From: Donghicola mangrovi
GTDB taxonomy: Bacteria; Pseudomonadota; Alphaproteobacteria; Rhodobacterales; Rhodobacteraceae
DNA: 64,000 nucleotides
Direction: 5' to 3'
Assembly: GCF_013377535.1 (NCBI RefSeq)
Contig: NZ_JABCJE010000002.1
Coordinates: forward strand, 372,001 to 436,000
Below, in pieces: positions 36,074 through 45,904 of the stretch (position 1 is the first letter of the stretch; every line of letters begins with the position of its first letter). Both the position numbers and the translations under genes were made by a program. A model generated the notes under the pieces. That model saw only the letters and a program-made list of their open reading frames with translations. It searched no databases and had not been told where the DNA came from.

Positions 36074-36922
36074 CTATATGCACCAGGAAGAAAAACTCTT
36101 ACAAGAGTATTCACGAACTAACGCCGCTTCTTCAACCAAATCGACCTTCATTCGTTGAATTATAATATCGGGAATGCAAGGCGCTATTCTCTTTTTAGAT
36201 AGGGATAGAGTCTTTTTTAGAGCACTTTTAGTTGAATGTGAAAGTAGGTCTGAAAAAAACTGCCCAGGGCGTGATTGGGAAAAGGAAAGAATTTCCCTAG
36301 GTATTCCGGAAATTATATCGCCACTATTTTCATTTATTGGTTGGGAAACGAGAAGAGAATCAACCCCGATATGTTCAGTGACTAAATTTATGGTGGTTTG
36401 CGGATTTTTGATTAGATCACAAAAGTCAATAAAGAGAAATCTATCAAGTGGAAAGAATTTCAAATAACAGAGCAGTTGCGTACCATACCTACTAGCATCC
36501 AATATATGAGAATAATTTTCTTCGCACCAATAATCCGCAGAATTTGATTTTTGCTTTTCCTGAAGAAAACTATGTTGGTATTGAGAAATTGCCCTTTGTA
36601 CTGGATCCCTAAGAATATAAATAAAACGAACTCGAGGGCAAACTCCGAAAATTCTTTCGGGAACACCTGTAAAATCTCTCTGTTTTGTGTAATTGGGACT
36701 AGCTTCACCTAGAATTTTACCGCCAGCTTTGAATTGATTCGAATACCAATCAAGTCCCTTTTTCCAATTTTTTTCCTTTACGAAGAAATCTGTTTCTTTC
36801 TTTCTTGACATAACAATATCTGGATGTTTTGAAAGGTAGTCATACAAAGTAGTGGTGCCAGATTTCATCGCACCTATAATAATGAAGTCGGGCAATTTGA
36901 CGCCAGTATTTTCGTAAAACAT
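36074..36922 (-). CDS. Sulfotransferase family protein 2
   Basis: The 282-residue protein has the PAPS loop FIIIGAMKSGTTTLYDYL (Lys20, Ser21, Gly22, Thr23, Thr24) and the 3'-phosphate motif YILRDPVQRAISQYQH. In between is the heparan-type KETDFFV block. This is a Sulfotransfer_1-type carbohydrate sulfotransferase. It is the last gene of the minus-strand polysaccharide operon, 6 bp after the acyltransferase gene, so it is likely co-transcribed and acts on the same polymer. Confidence 0.85.
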   Translation of the reverse strand: MFYENTGVKLPDFIIIGAMKSGTTTLYDYLSKHPDIVMSRKKETDFFVKEKNWKKGLDWYSNQFKAGGKILGEASPNYTKQRDFTGVPERIFGVCPRVRFIYILRDPVQRAISQYQHSFLQEKQKSNSADYWCEENYSHILDASRYGTQLLCYLKFFPLDRFLFIDFCDLIKNPQTTINLVTEHIGVDSLLVSQPINENSGDIISGIPREILSFSQSRPGQFFSDLLSHSTKSALKKTLSLSKKRIAPCIPDIIIQRMKVDLVEEAALVREYSCKSFSSWCI

Positions 36923-36928
36923 AATAAC

Positions 36929-37987
36929 CTACTTCAATAATAGTTTTGAAAAATAACGCGTAACGGGTTTTTCGATGTAGAGATACACAATGCAACCAAA
37001 AATAGTGGAAGCAAGTGTTAGAACAAATAGACTCCAAAAGGGACCAATTTCAAAGAAAAACCCTGTTTTCGATAAAAGCTTGCAAATCAGAAGCATGATA
37101 GGCATGTGGCATAGATAAATAGAAAAAGATGCATCGCCAACGCGGATCAATTTATCGTTCCAAGAAATGTTGCTACCGGAAAGACCTATAACGATGAGCA
37201 TGGAAGCAAAACCGTAAAAAATTGGAGAGAAACTTTCATCGCAGGGAGAGAGAATAGTCGTCTTAAGTAACCCCGGGGTAAAAAACAACAATATTCCGAA
37301 CACTAGTGAGTAGTTGCAGCCAGATTTAGAAAATACAGAGAGGCTAACCGAAGCCAGCATTCCCAAAAAGAAAAGCAAGTTGTAAGTGTCAAAAAGGAAA
37401 TTGAAAGGATAGGAAGGTGAAAATTGAAAAATCAGTTTCGCCAAAATTGCTGAAAGCCAAACAAGGAGAAGCGCAGTGCCGAGTTTTCGCCTAAATAATG
37501 AAACGGAAAAAATGAGATAAAAAAGAATCTCATGCTTCAATGTCCATGAAACCCGCACAATATCAAATTTTTCATTTAATGGAAGCAATGCGAACGAAAA
37601 GAGGATATCCGAAATCGTATAAGCATCAAAGAATTCAGATTGGTTGAATAATATTTTTTCAGAAATCTGAACTATAAGAACTATCCAAAAAAAAGGGAAG
37701 ATCCTCATAGCTCGCTTCAAAATAAATGAATATGCAAACGCAAATTTTCCGGCCTGGTTTGCTTGAAACTTTAAAATAATGAAGCCAGATAACACAAAAA
37801 AGAAATCAACTCCCGCATATCCTAAATTGAAAAAACTACCAGCGTCTACTTTGTCGAAAATTTTTTCTGGTAAAATAAAATTATTTGCGTGAAAAATCAC
37901 GACTGCCAGAGCAGCGAATGCTCTCCCTACCTGAATTCCCGTAAGCCGCGTATTTAATTGTATCACGTGATTCATTCTATTTGCCAT
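36929..37987 (-). CDS. Acyltransferase-3 family membrane protein
   Basis: The protein of about 352 residues has the acyltransferase-3 opening TGIQVGRAFAALAVVIFHANNF, then NLGYAGVDFFFVLSGFIILKF and about ten hydrophobic segments, with the late SFSIYLCHMPIML motif. It probably adds an acyl group (acetyl or succinyl) to the repeat unit at the inner membrane. The start is uncertain: MANRMNHV (37987) overlaps the upstream gene by 11 bp, and MNHVIQL (37975) does not. Confidence 0.82.
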   Translation of the reverse strand: MANRMNHVIQLNTRLTGIQVGRAFAALAVVIFHANNFILPEKIFDKVDAGSFFNLGYAGVDFFFVLSGFIILKFQANQAGKFAFAYSFILKRAMRIFPFFWIVLIVQISEKILFNQSEFFDAYTISDILFSFALLPLNEKFDIVRVSWTLKHEILFYLIFSVSLFRRKLGTALLLVWLSAILAKLIFQFSPSYPFNFLFDTYNLLFFLGMLASVSLSVFSKSGCNYSLVFGILLFFTPGLLKTTILSPCDESFSPIFYGFASMLIVIGLSGSNISWNDKLIRVGDASFSIYLCHMPIMLLICKLLSKTGFFFEIGPFWSLFVLTLASTIFGCIVYLYIEKPVTRYFSKLLLK

Positions 37988-38864
37988 ATAGCAAGGGGCT
38001 TCGCATGCCGATGCATGCGCAACAGACACCAGAGTGCATCACGGCTCTAAGGAGCCAAAACGCAAATTTGTTAAAGTCATAAACGCAACACAAAGAAACA
38101 AAAAAGCAAAAACTAGTTTTAAATATCGCCGAAACAAAGAGCCTCAATTTAGAATTTCCATCGGATGTCGAGAACGCGTAGCTTTGACCAATTCTAAAGC
38201 GTCGTTTAATCAGCCAGTTCATTGTTAATCTTTCGGATGTGACCGTTTCATAGGCAATCGAATGTTTCGCGACAGCGAAAATCGCCCCTTGTTTCCTAAT
38301 CTTGTAAAAAAATTCCGTGTCTTCGCCACCAGTCTTTCCAAAATTTAAATTGAATCTTTGGTCACTCCAATTGGTGTGTCGCAATCTGAAGAGACAGTTA
38401 CAAGTATGGCCTGTCTCGATCACATCATTTCTTTCTTTGACGTTTTGTGAATGAAAGTCACCTTTTCTAATCCAGGTCGGGGTCTCTTTATTATAACAGG
38501 CTTTGCTAACACCGAATACAGCATCGGCATTCGTTTCTTTCTGCCGTAAAATTAGGTGATTTAACCAAGCACTATCAACAGTTTCGTCATCATCGAGAAA
38601 AGCGATCCAATCAGAAGTGGAAGTGTCCAAGGCAGCGTTTCTAGCTAAAGAAATGTTTGATCCTGGTATATGCTTATATAGGATTGGGATGTTGATCCCT
38701 TCCTGGACTGCTTTCACGAACTTTTCTGCAGTCGGCAAAAGATCATTATCTATAATAATTATGCGCAGTACTACGCCTTTAGGAATATCTGAATCCGAAA
38801 TGGATTTGATGGTCTGGGATACATGTGGACGTCTGTGTGTGCAAATACAAATATCAATCTTCAT
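37977..38864 (-). CDS. Family 2 glycosyltransferase
   Basis: The 295-residue GT-A enzyme begins KIDICICTHRRPHVSQTIKS, has IIIDND, and has the nucleotide-sugar/metal site WIAFLDDDETVDSAWL. A hydrophobic segment near the C-terminus (AIFKTSFCFFVSLCCVYDF) may bind it to the membrane. I choose MKIDICI as the start, which overlaps the preceding gene by 11 bp; the longer frame to 38948 lies inside that gene. The sugar it transfers is unknown. Confidence 0.85.
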   Translation of the reverse strand: MKIDICICTHRRPHVSQTIKSISDSDIPKGVVLRIIIIDNDLLPTAEKFVKAVQEGINIPILYKHIPGSNISLARNAALDTSTSDWIAFLDDDETVDSAWLNHLILRQKETNADAVFGVSKACYNKETPTWIRKGDFHSQNVKERNDVIETGHTCNCLFRLRHTNWSDQRFNLNFGKTGGEDTEFFYKIRKQGAIFAVAKHSIAYETVTSERLTMNWLIKRRFRIGQSYAFSTSDGNSKLRLFVSAIFKTSFCFFVSLCCVYDFNKFAFWLLRAVMHSGVCCACIGMRSPLLYGK

Positions 38865-39873
38865 TTCTGTTAAACCACATGTGAACCATATAGGAAATAA
38901 ATCCGAAACTCCAAGATAAATGCATTGCAGAGAGCGCTGGTCCTGCACAGATTCCGCAAATGCTCTTATTTTTCAACATGAGGAAGAGAGAAGTAGAAAA
39001 TAATAGAAAAACGTAAGAAAGTGGGATGAAAAATAAAAAACTGTAAATGAATCCAAAAAGGATGGCAATTATATTTGTAACGAAAAAAAGTGGCGGAAAA
39101 AATTGGCGAAATTTTGGAGCTTTCTTATGTAGGATGGTGGTCTGCGCCCTACCCCAGCCATATCGAAAATACTGTCTAGAGAGCTTTAAGATTGAGCCAC
39201 GCATTACATAATCTATTCTTATGGTTGCGTCGAGCCAGATTTTTCCACCTGCCATTCTTATTCTGTAATCTAATTCGGCATCTTCGTTAGCTACAAATTT
39301 AGTATTGTAGCCACCTACTTTGCGCCAGATTTCCAATCGAAATCCCGCGTGATGACCGTGATCTACAAAGTGAGACCTTTTGCCGCCTCTATGGCTCGAT
39401 CCTCCTGTGCCTAGGGGGGTGTCCATCGCCCATGCGGCTCCGCGCTGAAAACAATTTATACCAACAGAATCCATGACTGTTGCTACTGCCTCAACGTTGT
39501 TAGTGATCATACTTTGAACAACTTTAAAAATATAATCTTCAGGATAAATCGAATGCGCATCGACTCTTACAAGAAACTCATGATGCTCTTCGGCTGCTTC
39601 ATTGACAACAAGATTGATTGCCGCTGATTGCAATCTTTGTCTATTTTGAATCAGTTGTATGTTGGGAAAAGTCTTTGCCAATTCGATGACAATTTCGCAG
39701 GTTCTATCGGAGCTTCCGCCGTCGGCAACTACAATTTTTGTTTCAAGATTATTTAAATTCGAACCGATAAGACTTAAAATGGTTTTTCTAATATACTTTT
39801 CTTCGTTTAATGTTGGAATTGCCACTAGAATTTCTTTAGGGTCAAAGGAATTTTTTTTACCATTGCTCTTCAA
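38854..39873 (-). CDS. ExoA-like family 2 glycosyltransferase
   Basis: The 339-residue protein has a GT-A domain (ILVAIPTLNEEKYIRKTI, IVVADGGSSDRT, VRVDAHSIYP, FVDHGHHAGFR, NEDAELDYRIR) and a C-terminal part with two or three membrane segments. The HHAGF and NEDAELDYR blocks are those of succinoglycan ExoA, which adds a beta-1,3-glucose. The start codon appears to be TTG with AGGA upstream; no in-frame ATG lies near the domain start. It overlaps the next glycosyltransferase gene by 11 bp. Confidence 0.85.
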   Translation of the reverse strand: MKSNGKKNSFDPKEILVAIPTLNEEKYIRKTILSLIGSNLNNLETKIVVADGGSSDRTCEIVIELAKTFPNIQLIQNRQRLQSAAINLVVNEAAEEHHEFLVRVDAHSIYPEDYIFKVVQSMITNNVEAVATVMDSVGINCFQRGAAWAMDTPLGTGGSSHRGGKRSHFVDHGHHAGFRLEIWRKVGGYNTKFVANEDAELDYRIRMAGGKIWLDATIRIDYVMRGSILKLSRQYFRYGWGRAQTTILHKKAPKFRQFFPPLFFVTNIIAILFGFIYSFLFFIPLSYVFLLFSTSLFLMLKNKSICGICAGPALSAMHLSWSFGFISYMVHMWFNRNED

Positions 39874-39884
39874 TTTCGAAAATC

Positions 39885-41045
39885 CTATTTAAATGATACT
39901 CGGCAATCAGAAAGAGTTTCGAATAATTTCTGAAGATCTTCCTTGCTTTGAATGAAATCCGCTGAGGAGCGAAGCAACAATTCTGCGCGCTTCTGGGATA
40001 GACTTTCTTTGGTGATCGTCGATAGAAAGTCTACGAGACATTTTGAGGTAGGACTATCTATCACCCAACCGAGCTTATCTTGCGAAATCCTACGGCCAGT
40101 TTCGGTATCAGCTAGCGCCAAACTCGGGCAACCTGCCCAACTGGCTTCATAGATCCGATTTGGTAAAAGCCACTTTGAATTTGTATCACGCTGCCACAAA
40201 TCCTGGGCCCAAACTAAATCGATACTTTGATAAATCTTTGCTAAATCTTGGGGGTACTCATACGGTCCATAAAATGATATGTTTTTGCATTTTTCTATTG
40301 TTTCAAAAAAATCGTTAATGCAATGTTCATGTACAACGCCGAAAATCTTAATGCTAATATTTTTTTCTAACTGGCGCGATAATTCAACTAATAAATCAAA
40401 TGTAGGTTTACAACGAATAGTGCCTACCCAGCCTAAAACGATATCATTTTCTTCGGATGAGATAAGGTTTGATCGCGGTCTCGATGGGAGTTCTAAACTT
40501 AGCGCCAACTTATTCTCAAGTAGGTAGTGTTTTCCCTGAAAAGATTGAATACTACAAAAGTATTCTGTTAAAAATGCTGGAGAAGATACGACTAGCAATT
40601 GAATTCTTCGCAGTAGAAATCTTTCGACCCACCTTAGTAGCAGATGATTGTATCTATTTCCGCACAGCGCTGAGTTAATATCCAAACACTCGTAGATTAA
40701 GGGAGTGTTATTTAATCTCAGAACGACTTTAGAGAACCAAGCGATACACAGCATGTCTAGATTTCGAGCAATAATCACGTCAGATTCATGCAAAGCTTTT
40801 CGATGAGCCAACATCTTAAATAGAGATTTAAATATAACCAAAAATCTCTTTAATAATTTTTCGTTTTCTGTTTCGTATAGGTGAACGTTTGGCCAATCAG
40901 GTTTGAAATCTTTATTCATGTTTTTTCTGCGCATGGTAAAGCTCTGCACTTTAAGGCCTAATGCGCTAAAGCTTCTTATGCGACGTATTTGAGAAATCTC
41001 TGCGACATCAAATCCAAAAACTGTTACCAAGATTATGTTTTTCAA
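39885..41045 (-). CDS. ExoL-like glycosyltransferase (GT-B fold)
   Basis: The protein of about 386 residues starts KNIILVTVFGFDVAEISQIRR and has IIARNLDMLCIAWF, PLIYECLDINSAL, the nucleotide-sugar-domain start DIVLGWVGTIRCKPTFDLL and the closing NRIYEASWAGCPSLAL. This two-domain layout, with the 'YECLDI' motif, matches ExoL-type glycosyltransferases. TTG at 41045 is chosen because GGAG lies seven bases upstream; a TTG at 41063 and GTG at 41054 are alternatives. It belongs to the same operon as exoZ-like and exoA-like genes. Confidence 0.78.
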   Translation of the reverse strand: MKNIILVTVFGFDVAEISQIRRIRSFSALGLKVQSFTMRRKNMNKDFKPDWPNVHLYETENEKLLKRFLVIFKSLFKMLAHRKALHESDVIIARNLDMLCIAWFSKVVLRLNNTPLIYECLDINSALCGNRYNHLLLRWVERFLLRRIQLLVVSSPAFLTEYFCSIQSFQGKHYLLENKLALSLELPSRPRSNLISSEENDIVLGWVGTIRCKPTFDLLVELSRQLEKNISIKIFGVVHEHCINDFFETIEKCKNISFYGPYEYPQDLAKIYQSIDLVWAQDLWQRDTNSKWLLPNRIYEASWAGCPSLALADTETGRRISQDKLGWVIDSPTSKCLVDFLSTITKESLSQKRAELLLRSSADFIQSKEDLQKLFETLSDCRVSFK

Positions 41046-41074
41046 ACTGTTCACTCCAAACAATTTAATGTTTT

Positions 41075-42103
41075 TTAATTCAAAAATAATTTTTTCACAA
41101 GTTTTTGAATTGGACTTTCAATAAAGGTCTTCCATTGCATGCCTAGGAAAATTGCTGCAATTATGGAAATAATCGAACTAGTAAGTGAGTATCGCCAATC
41201 TAAGTTAAAAGGAAAATAGAGCAGTATTTTCTCAATTAGTGTGAGAACGATGGTGTGCAAAAGGTAAATAGAAAAACTAGCGTCACCAACTTTTTCAAGT
41301 AATGGGAGATGTATCAATTGAATTTTCAGATTCAACATTCCGAAAAATACAAAAGAAAATGGCAACGCGAAATATGCAACGCGTGTCCACGGTGACTCAG
41401 GATCATAATTCGTTGAAAATAAGACACAAGCCAAACATCCAAAAAATATACAGAAAATCGATACACCTCTTGAAATTTCTTTAAACCGACTAATCACATC
41501 ATTTATCAATACCCCGAAGAGAAACTCGAGCAAAATAGGATTGAAAATGAATACAAAAATTGCAAACTTCGAATTATTGAAAATTCCGAGTAAAACTAAC
41601 GTTGTGAAAGTTCCAATTAAAATTGGAGTACGAAATTCTTTACGAACAAAAAGGATGAGTGAAAAAATTCCGTAAAAAAAGACCTCATAATTCAATGTCC
41701 AACCAGGGATCAAAAAGGGCCAAATGTGGTTAGGGAAACTAGGATGCCAGTGAGGGATAAAGAGGAGGGATTCGATCAGATGACTGAAGGAAGTGTCAGC
41801 CCATTTCACTGGTATCAAAATCAATGTGAAATACCAAATTATCGTTAAAATCCAGTACTGCGGGAGGATACGTAGCATGCGTGCTTTGAAAAAAGAAATC
41901 GGGTTACTACTATAATTCGTTGAGACATGGCTAATAATAAATCCACTAATTACAAAGAATAAATCAACTCCCATGTGGCCAAACCTAAAAAAATTATAGA
42001 TTGCTGCCATCTCTGGACTGTTAAATCTGGTACTAGCATGGAGTAGGATAACACTTATGGCGGCTATTGCCCTTAAGTATTGTATAAAAACAATTTTTTT
42101 CAT
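41075..42103 (-). CDS. ExoZ-like acyltransferase
   Basis: The 342-residue acyltransferase-3 protein begins KKIVFIQYLRAIAAISVILLH and continues HMGVDLFFVISGFIIS and RMLRILPQYWILTIIWYF, with about ten hydrophobic segments and DASFSIYLLHTIVL late. The compact form and the IQYLRAIA start match ExoZ, the succinoglycan acetyltransferase. It is the third acyltransferase of the locus, so the polymer may carry more than one acyl group. Confidence 0.85.
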   Translation of the reverse strand: MKKIVFIQYLRAIAAISVILLHASTRFNSPEMAAIYNFFRFGHMGVDLFFVISGFIISHVSTNYSSNPISFFKARMLRILPQYWILTIIWYFTLILIPVKWADTSFSHLIESLLFIPHWHPSFPNHIWPFLIPGWTLNYEVFFYGIFSLILFVRKEFRTPILIGTFTTLVLLGIFNNSKFAIFVFIFNPILLEFLFGVLINDVISRFKEISRGVSIFCIFFGCLACVLFSTNYDPESPWTRVAYFALPFSFVFFGMLNLKIQLIHLPLLEKVGDASFSIYLLHTIVLTLIEKILLYFPFNLDWRYSLTSSIISIIAAIFLGMQWKTFIESPIQKLVKKLFLN

Positions 42104-42120
42104 CGGATGTGGCTTAATCT

Positions 42121-44358
42121 CTATTGTTTGTAATAGAAATCGTCTTTGTTTATTCTATTAAATAATTTCATGTTGACTTTAGAGAAAATAAAACCGAGGA
42201 CATTATTATTTTCACTGAAATTGATTTGTTCCAATGCCATATCTATATCCGATGATCTGGTATCACCCCATTTGATAACATATAGAATTTCCTCACAAAG
42301 ACTTGTAAGAAATTTTGTCTCTGAGTTTCCTGCCACCGGTGGAAGATCGATTATGATAAAATCGAAGTTTTTCTGAAGATAGCGCATCAGCTCTGCTAAA
42401 CGGTCAATATAAGCCGACGTCATTATTAAATCAGGTTTGCTGTTTCCAATAAACCAAATTTTGGATTTTCCGTAAATCTCATCTAAGCAGCGCTCGTTGT
42501 TTAAATATGATTCTAAAATATTTTCCAACTGCTGATCGGGCCTTAGATCTTGCGCCAATAATTTTGTCGCGCCCCTCTCAAAAAAATCCAAATCAATGAA
42601 AACTGTTTTGTGATTCTGGTTCGCTAAATACTTTGCCAAAATCATTGATGTTGTTGTCTTTCCTTCACCTTTCCTTGTTGAGGTAACGCCTAATATTGAA
42701 CCACAATCGTTTTTGTTTTCACGTTTCATTATAAGGTTAACATGTACTGCCCTCATCGTTTGCATCGTCAAAATCCAATTCTCGCGTATTTTGATCTTTT
42801 GATCGGTGAAAATATAACCCGATGCTATTATATTCGTAAGCTCTCTTAGCAAAAATTTTGATTTTAGGCTTGGAACTACGCCTAAGAAATTTAAATTGAA
42901 TTTTCTGGAGGCGATTTTTCTATCGTACAAACTGTCATTCCATGTCTCTAAAACAGAAGTGATCGCGAATGCGACCAAAATTCCAGACAATAGGCCAATC
43001 ATCAAAATCATACGATTGTTCGGAAATGATTTTGAATCAGGTATAACGGCTTGTGCAATTACGCGAGCTGAAGTTGCATCGAAGCTCAGAAGTTGTGTGG
43101 TGTCATTGTACTGCTCAAGTAACTTTTCGTATAAAGCACGTTTAGCATTCGCATCTCTCTCTAGGCTGCGCAGTTTAAGTATTTCTGTAGACTCAGCTGC
43201 ATGTTCTTGTCTTAAATTTGCCATCAGCGCATCAAGTCCTGCAATCTGATTGCGGATTGCGTTACCTCTTGTTGTTAATCTTTGCTGAACTTGAATGTAT
43301 TCAGAAATTATGAGAGCTCGCTGCTCTTGGATTCTACTTTTCAAGTTCAACGCTGACGCCGTTGAACTATTGCGACTCAGAAGTAGAGACTGCTCTTGCT
43401 GTAGAAGGTCTATATAAATTCTTTCAAATTCATCCAAGGCCTTCGACCTATCACTTACATCTATTGTGATGGCATTTACATCGCCGGTTTCTATTTGTTC
43501 CTTAAGCTGTGTAGCTTGTACATCAAGGGATAGTGCACGACTTGTCAGTTGAATTTTTTCTTCTATCGCTGCATTAAGCGCTATTTCTGTCGGCAGAAGA
43601 GTTCCTTCGGGACTTAGAAGCTGATATTTTTGTCGAAACTCTGCTATTTCACGCTCTGTTGTGTCGACTTCCGCACCTAACTCCGAAATTCTGCTTTTCA
43701 GCCACTGTTGATTTTTTTCGACATTGTAGACATGTTGCTCTCTTGAGATTGTAAGGTATTCGCTTATCACAGTATTTACTGCCAAAGGAGCAAACTCTAT
43801 ATCATTCGAGGTATATAAAACTTCAACGATGTAAGCGTCGCCTGATCTTCTTACCTCCAAGCCTTTTGAAAATTTTGATCTTACTGCTTCTAATTTTCTT
43901 TCTTGGGTATTTTCGTTGGAAATGGAAACATCATCATTCATCAAGATTTCGAAATATCCAGTTCCGCGAAGCCATTCCCTAATCGCGCTCAAAGAAAAAT
44001 TTGTTGTTTTGCTTTCTTCATTTGTGAACTTATCTAGACCGAGTTTGTGAGCTGCTCGTGATGTTACCTCTCGAGAGCCTATGATCCTGATCTCGCTCTC
44101 GACCGTTAAACCATCCGAAGTTAATAAACCGGGTGAGATTTCGTTGGCCTGATATGGATTTAGGCCATTTCTTGGGTCAATAAGTATTGATGCACTTGCC
44201 GTATACCTAGGCGTAACAAAAATTAAATATGAAATAGAAATTGCCAAGGTAAATAATGGAAGAAATATGATTATCTTCCAGTTGCGAAAAAATATCGACT
44301 CAAATTTTTCAATCGTTTCAGTTAAGTCAACTTCCGAAAATAATTGATCACGATTCAT
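42121..44358 (-). CDS. ExoP-like polysaccharide co-polymerase with tyrosine-kinase domain
   Basis: The 745-residue protein has two membrane segments (IIIFLPLFTLAISISYLIFV near the N-terminus and MILMIGLLSGILVAFAITSV near residue 450) flanking a large periplasmic coiled-coil Wzz domain. The cytoplasmic BY-kinase domain has Walker A STRKGEGKTTTSMIL (about residue 560), Walker A' TVFIDLDFFE and Walker B FIIIDLPPVAG. The C-terminus has only the short tyrosine pair DFYYKQ rather than a long tyrosine cluster. It controls chain length and links the polymerase to the ExoF-like exporter. It is encoded between wzx and exoZ-like genes. Confidence 0.9.
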   Translation of the reverse strand: MNRDQLFSEVDLTETIEKFESIFFRNWKIIIFLPLFTLAISISYLIFVTPRYTASASILIDPRNGLNPYQANEISPGLLTSDGLTVESEIRIIGSREVTSRAAHKLGLDKFTNEESKTTNFSLSAIREWLRGTGYFEILMNDDVSISNENTQERKLEAVRSKFSKGLEVRRSGDAYIVEVLYTSNDIEFAPLAVNTVISEYLTISREQHVYNVEKNQQWLKSRISELGAEVDTTEREIAEFRQKYQLLSPEGTLLPTEIALNAAIEEKIQLTSRALSLDVQATQLKEQIETGDVNAITIDVSDRSKALDEFERIYIDLLQQEQSLLLSRNSSTASALNLKSRIQEQRALIISEYIQVQQRLTTRGNAIRNQIAGLDALMANLRQEHAAESTEILKLRSLERDANAKRALYEKLLEQYNDTTQLLSFDATSARVIAQAVIPDSKSFPNNRMILMIGLLSGILVAFAITSVLETWNDSLYDRKIASRKFNLNFLGVVPSLKSKFLLRELTNIIASGYIFTDQKIKIRENWILTMQTMRAVHVNLIMKRENKNDCGSILGVTSTRKGEGKTTTSMILAKYLANQNHKTVFIDLDFFERGATKLLAQDLRPDQQLENILESYLNNERCLDEIYGKSKIWFIGNSKPDLIMTSAYIDRLAELMRYLQKNFDFIIIDLPPVAGNSETKFLTSLCEEILYVIKWGDTRSSDIDMALEQINFSENNNVLGFIFSKVNMKLFNRINKDDFYYKQ

Positions 44359-44407
44359 ATTAAACCTGCATTTGAAATTTTGATCTCTTTAAGATCTTTC
44401 GAATTTT

Positions 44408-45763
44408 TTAACGAAGGGGCCTTTTACTAAGAAATATTAGCATTCCAGAAGTGTTTATTTTAGCTACTCTATTTGATAACGCACATAGGCATAGTTGTTG
44501 GACAGAGTAAGCAGCTGATGCTCCCCAAATTGCACCCACCCCCCCGAAATAGTACGAACCGAACAATGTTGATAAACCTATCAACATTGCACCAAAAATT
44601 GAAAGTATAAAAATATATTTTTGATTGCCACTTATGTTTAAGACAAGTTGAGCTGGGCCGAATATGCAGTCTGAAAATGGAATAAGAGAAGCCAAAATGT
44701 ATACATCGAAATCATTATACATTTTGAATCCATACAGAGAAAATGCCAGGTTTTCTCCAATGAACACAAAAGTCGTACCAGTTAAAAGTATGGCTAACTT
44801 AAGAATGGCAACGTTTCTAAGAACATTTTGAAGTTCGGTTTTTTTGTGATTGTGAATTAACTTTGAGATCTGTTTGCTTGTTGAGATGTCAATTGTTTTA
44901 ACCGAGAAATATAAAATCGACATAACGGATAGTGTGAGTGCTACTTTTCCGATTTCTTTTTCTGATAATGCGATCGTTGAGCTTACGACGATGAGATGCT
45001 TAAGATTATCTCTAACTAGCAATAGTGGCGCAGTAGCTAATCCAGTCTTTATCCAATCTCTCCATTTTTCGAATTCCGGATTTTTGATTTTTAGATCTTT
45101 AAATATGGGTGCTATTAATTTTGATTGAAGTAATGCGGTTGAAACATATGAAATCAGAAAAATAATACCCAAATCAACAAAATCGATTTTGTAGTTGAAT
45201 ACCCATAGCGATCCACAAAGAATAAATATTACGACAGGTCTCGCTAGCATGATCGGCACACTGCCTCTTAAGGTATATCCAAGACCAGTGGCGTGCTTTG
45301 CGTATATTCTCGTTAGTGCGACTATCGGACTTGAAATTGTTATAAGTCCTGATAGAAGAATAAATTCTTTTGAAATACCAAGTTGCAAATAAAAGTCTAT
45401 TGCAACTAGAGATATGAACATAAAAATCAAAATTGATGAAGTGACAGCAACTAGGATTTTATTAAATGAAATAAAGCCTGTTGCTGCGTTCATTTCCCCT
45501 CTTTCGGTGTAGGCGACAAGATATTTTATCGAGCCAGCGTCTATGTTTAATCCCAATAGGATTGAAAAAAGCATTGTCCATGAAAAACAAGACATCGCTG
45601 CCCCAAAGTCACTTGAATCGGAAATTTTCGCTATCAAAAAGGTATAAAAAACCGTTATGACGTTCCCGGAAACACGGCTAATAAGTAAAGAAAGTGAACT
45701 TCTTATAGTGGTTATCGGTTGTTTGGGTCGTGCTTTTATTTTAAAATTGCTGTGTACTCGCAT
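44408..45763 (-). CDS. Wzx-type polysaccharide flippase
   Basis: The 451-residue protein has 12 or more hydrophobic segments and the MOP-superfamily opening SLSLLISRVSGNVITVFYTF, then KISDSSDFGAAMSCFSW, which is the usual 'lgpeefG' position. It would move the lipid-linked repeat unit across the inner membrane. It is the first gene of the eight-gene minus-strand operon, divergent from the GH16 gene; the 141-bp gap must hold both promoters. Confidence 0.85.
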   Translation of the reverse strand: MRVHSNFKIKARPKQPITTIRSSLSLLISRVSGNVITVFYTFLIAKISDSSDFGAAMSCFSWTMLFSILLGLNIDAGSIKYLVAYTERGEMNAATGFISFNKILVAVTSSILIFMFISLVAIDFYLQLGISKEFILLSGLITISSPIVALTRIYAKHATGLGYTLRGSVPIMLARPVVIFILCGSLWVFNYKIDFVDLGIIFLISYVSTALLQSKLIAPIFKDLKIKNPEFEKWRDWIKTGLATAPLLLVRDNLKHLIVVSSTIALSEKEIGKVALTLSVMSILYFSVKTIDISTSKQISKLIHNHKKTELQNVLRNVAILKLAILLTGTTFVFIGENLAFSLYGFKMYNDFDVYILASLIPFSDCIFGPAQLVLNISGNQKYIFILSIFGAMLIGLSTLFGSYYFGGVGAIWGASAAYSVQQLCLCALSNRVAKINTSGMLIFLSKRPLR

Positions 45764-45904
45764 GATTATCTCTGGAAGGGATTGAGATTATGTATACGTC
45801 TTGGCAGACCTTTCATGTTAATGCTAGCCCCATTGTGACATTTGCAAAAATATTTGCCAAAAGTTTTTTAAAACAGATAAAAAAGTAGATTAGGTTTTGC
45901 GGAA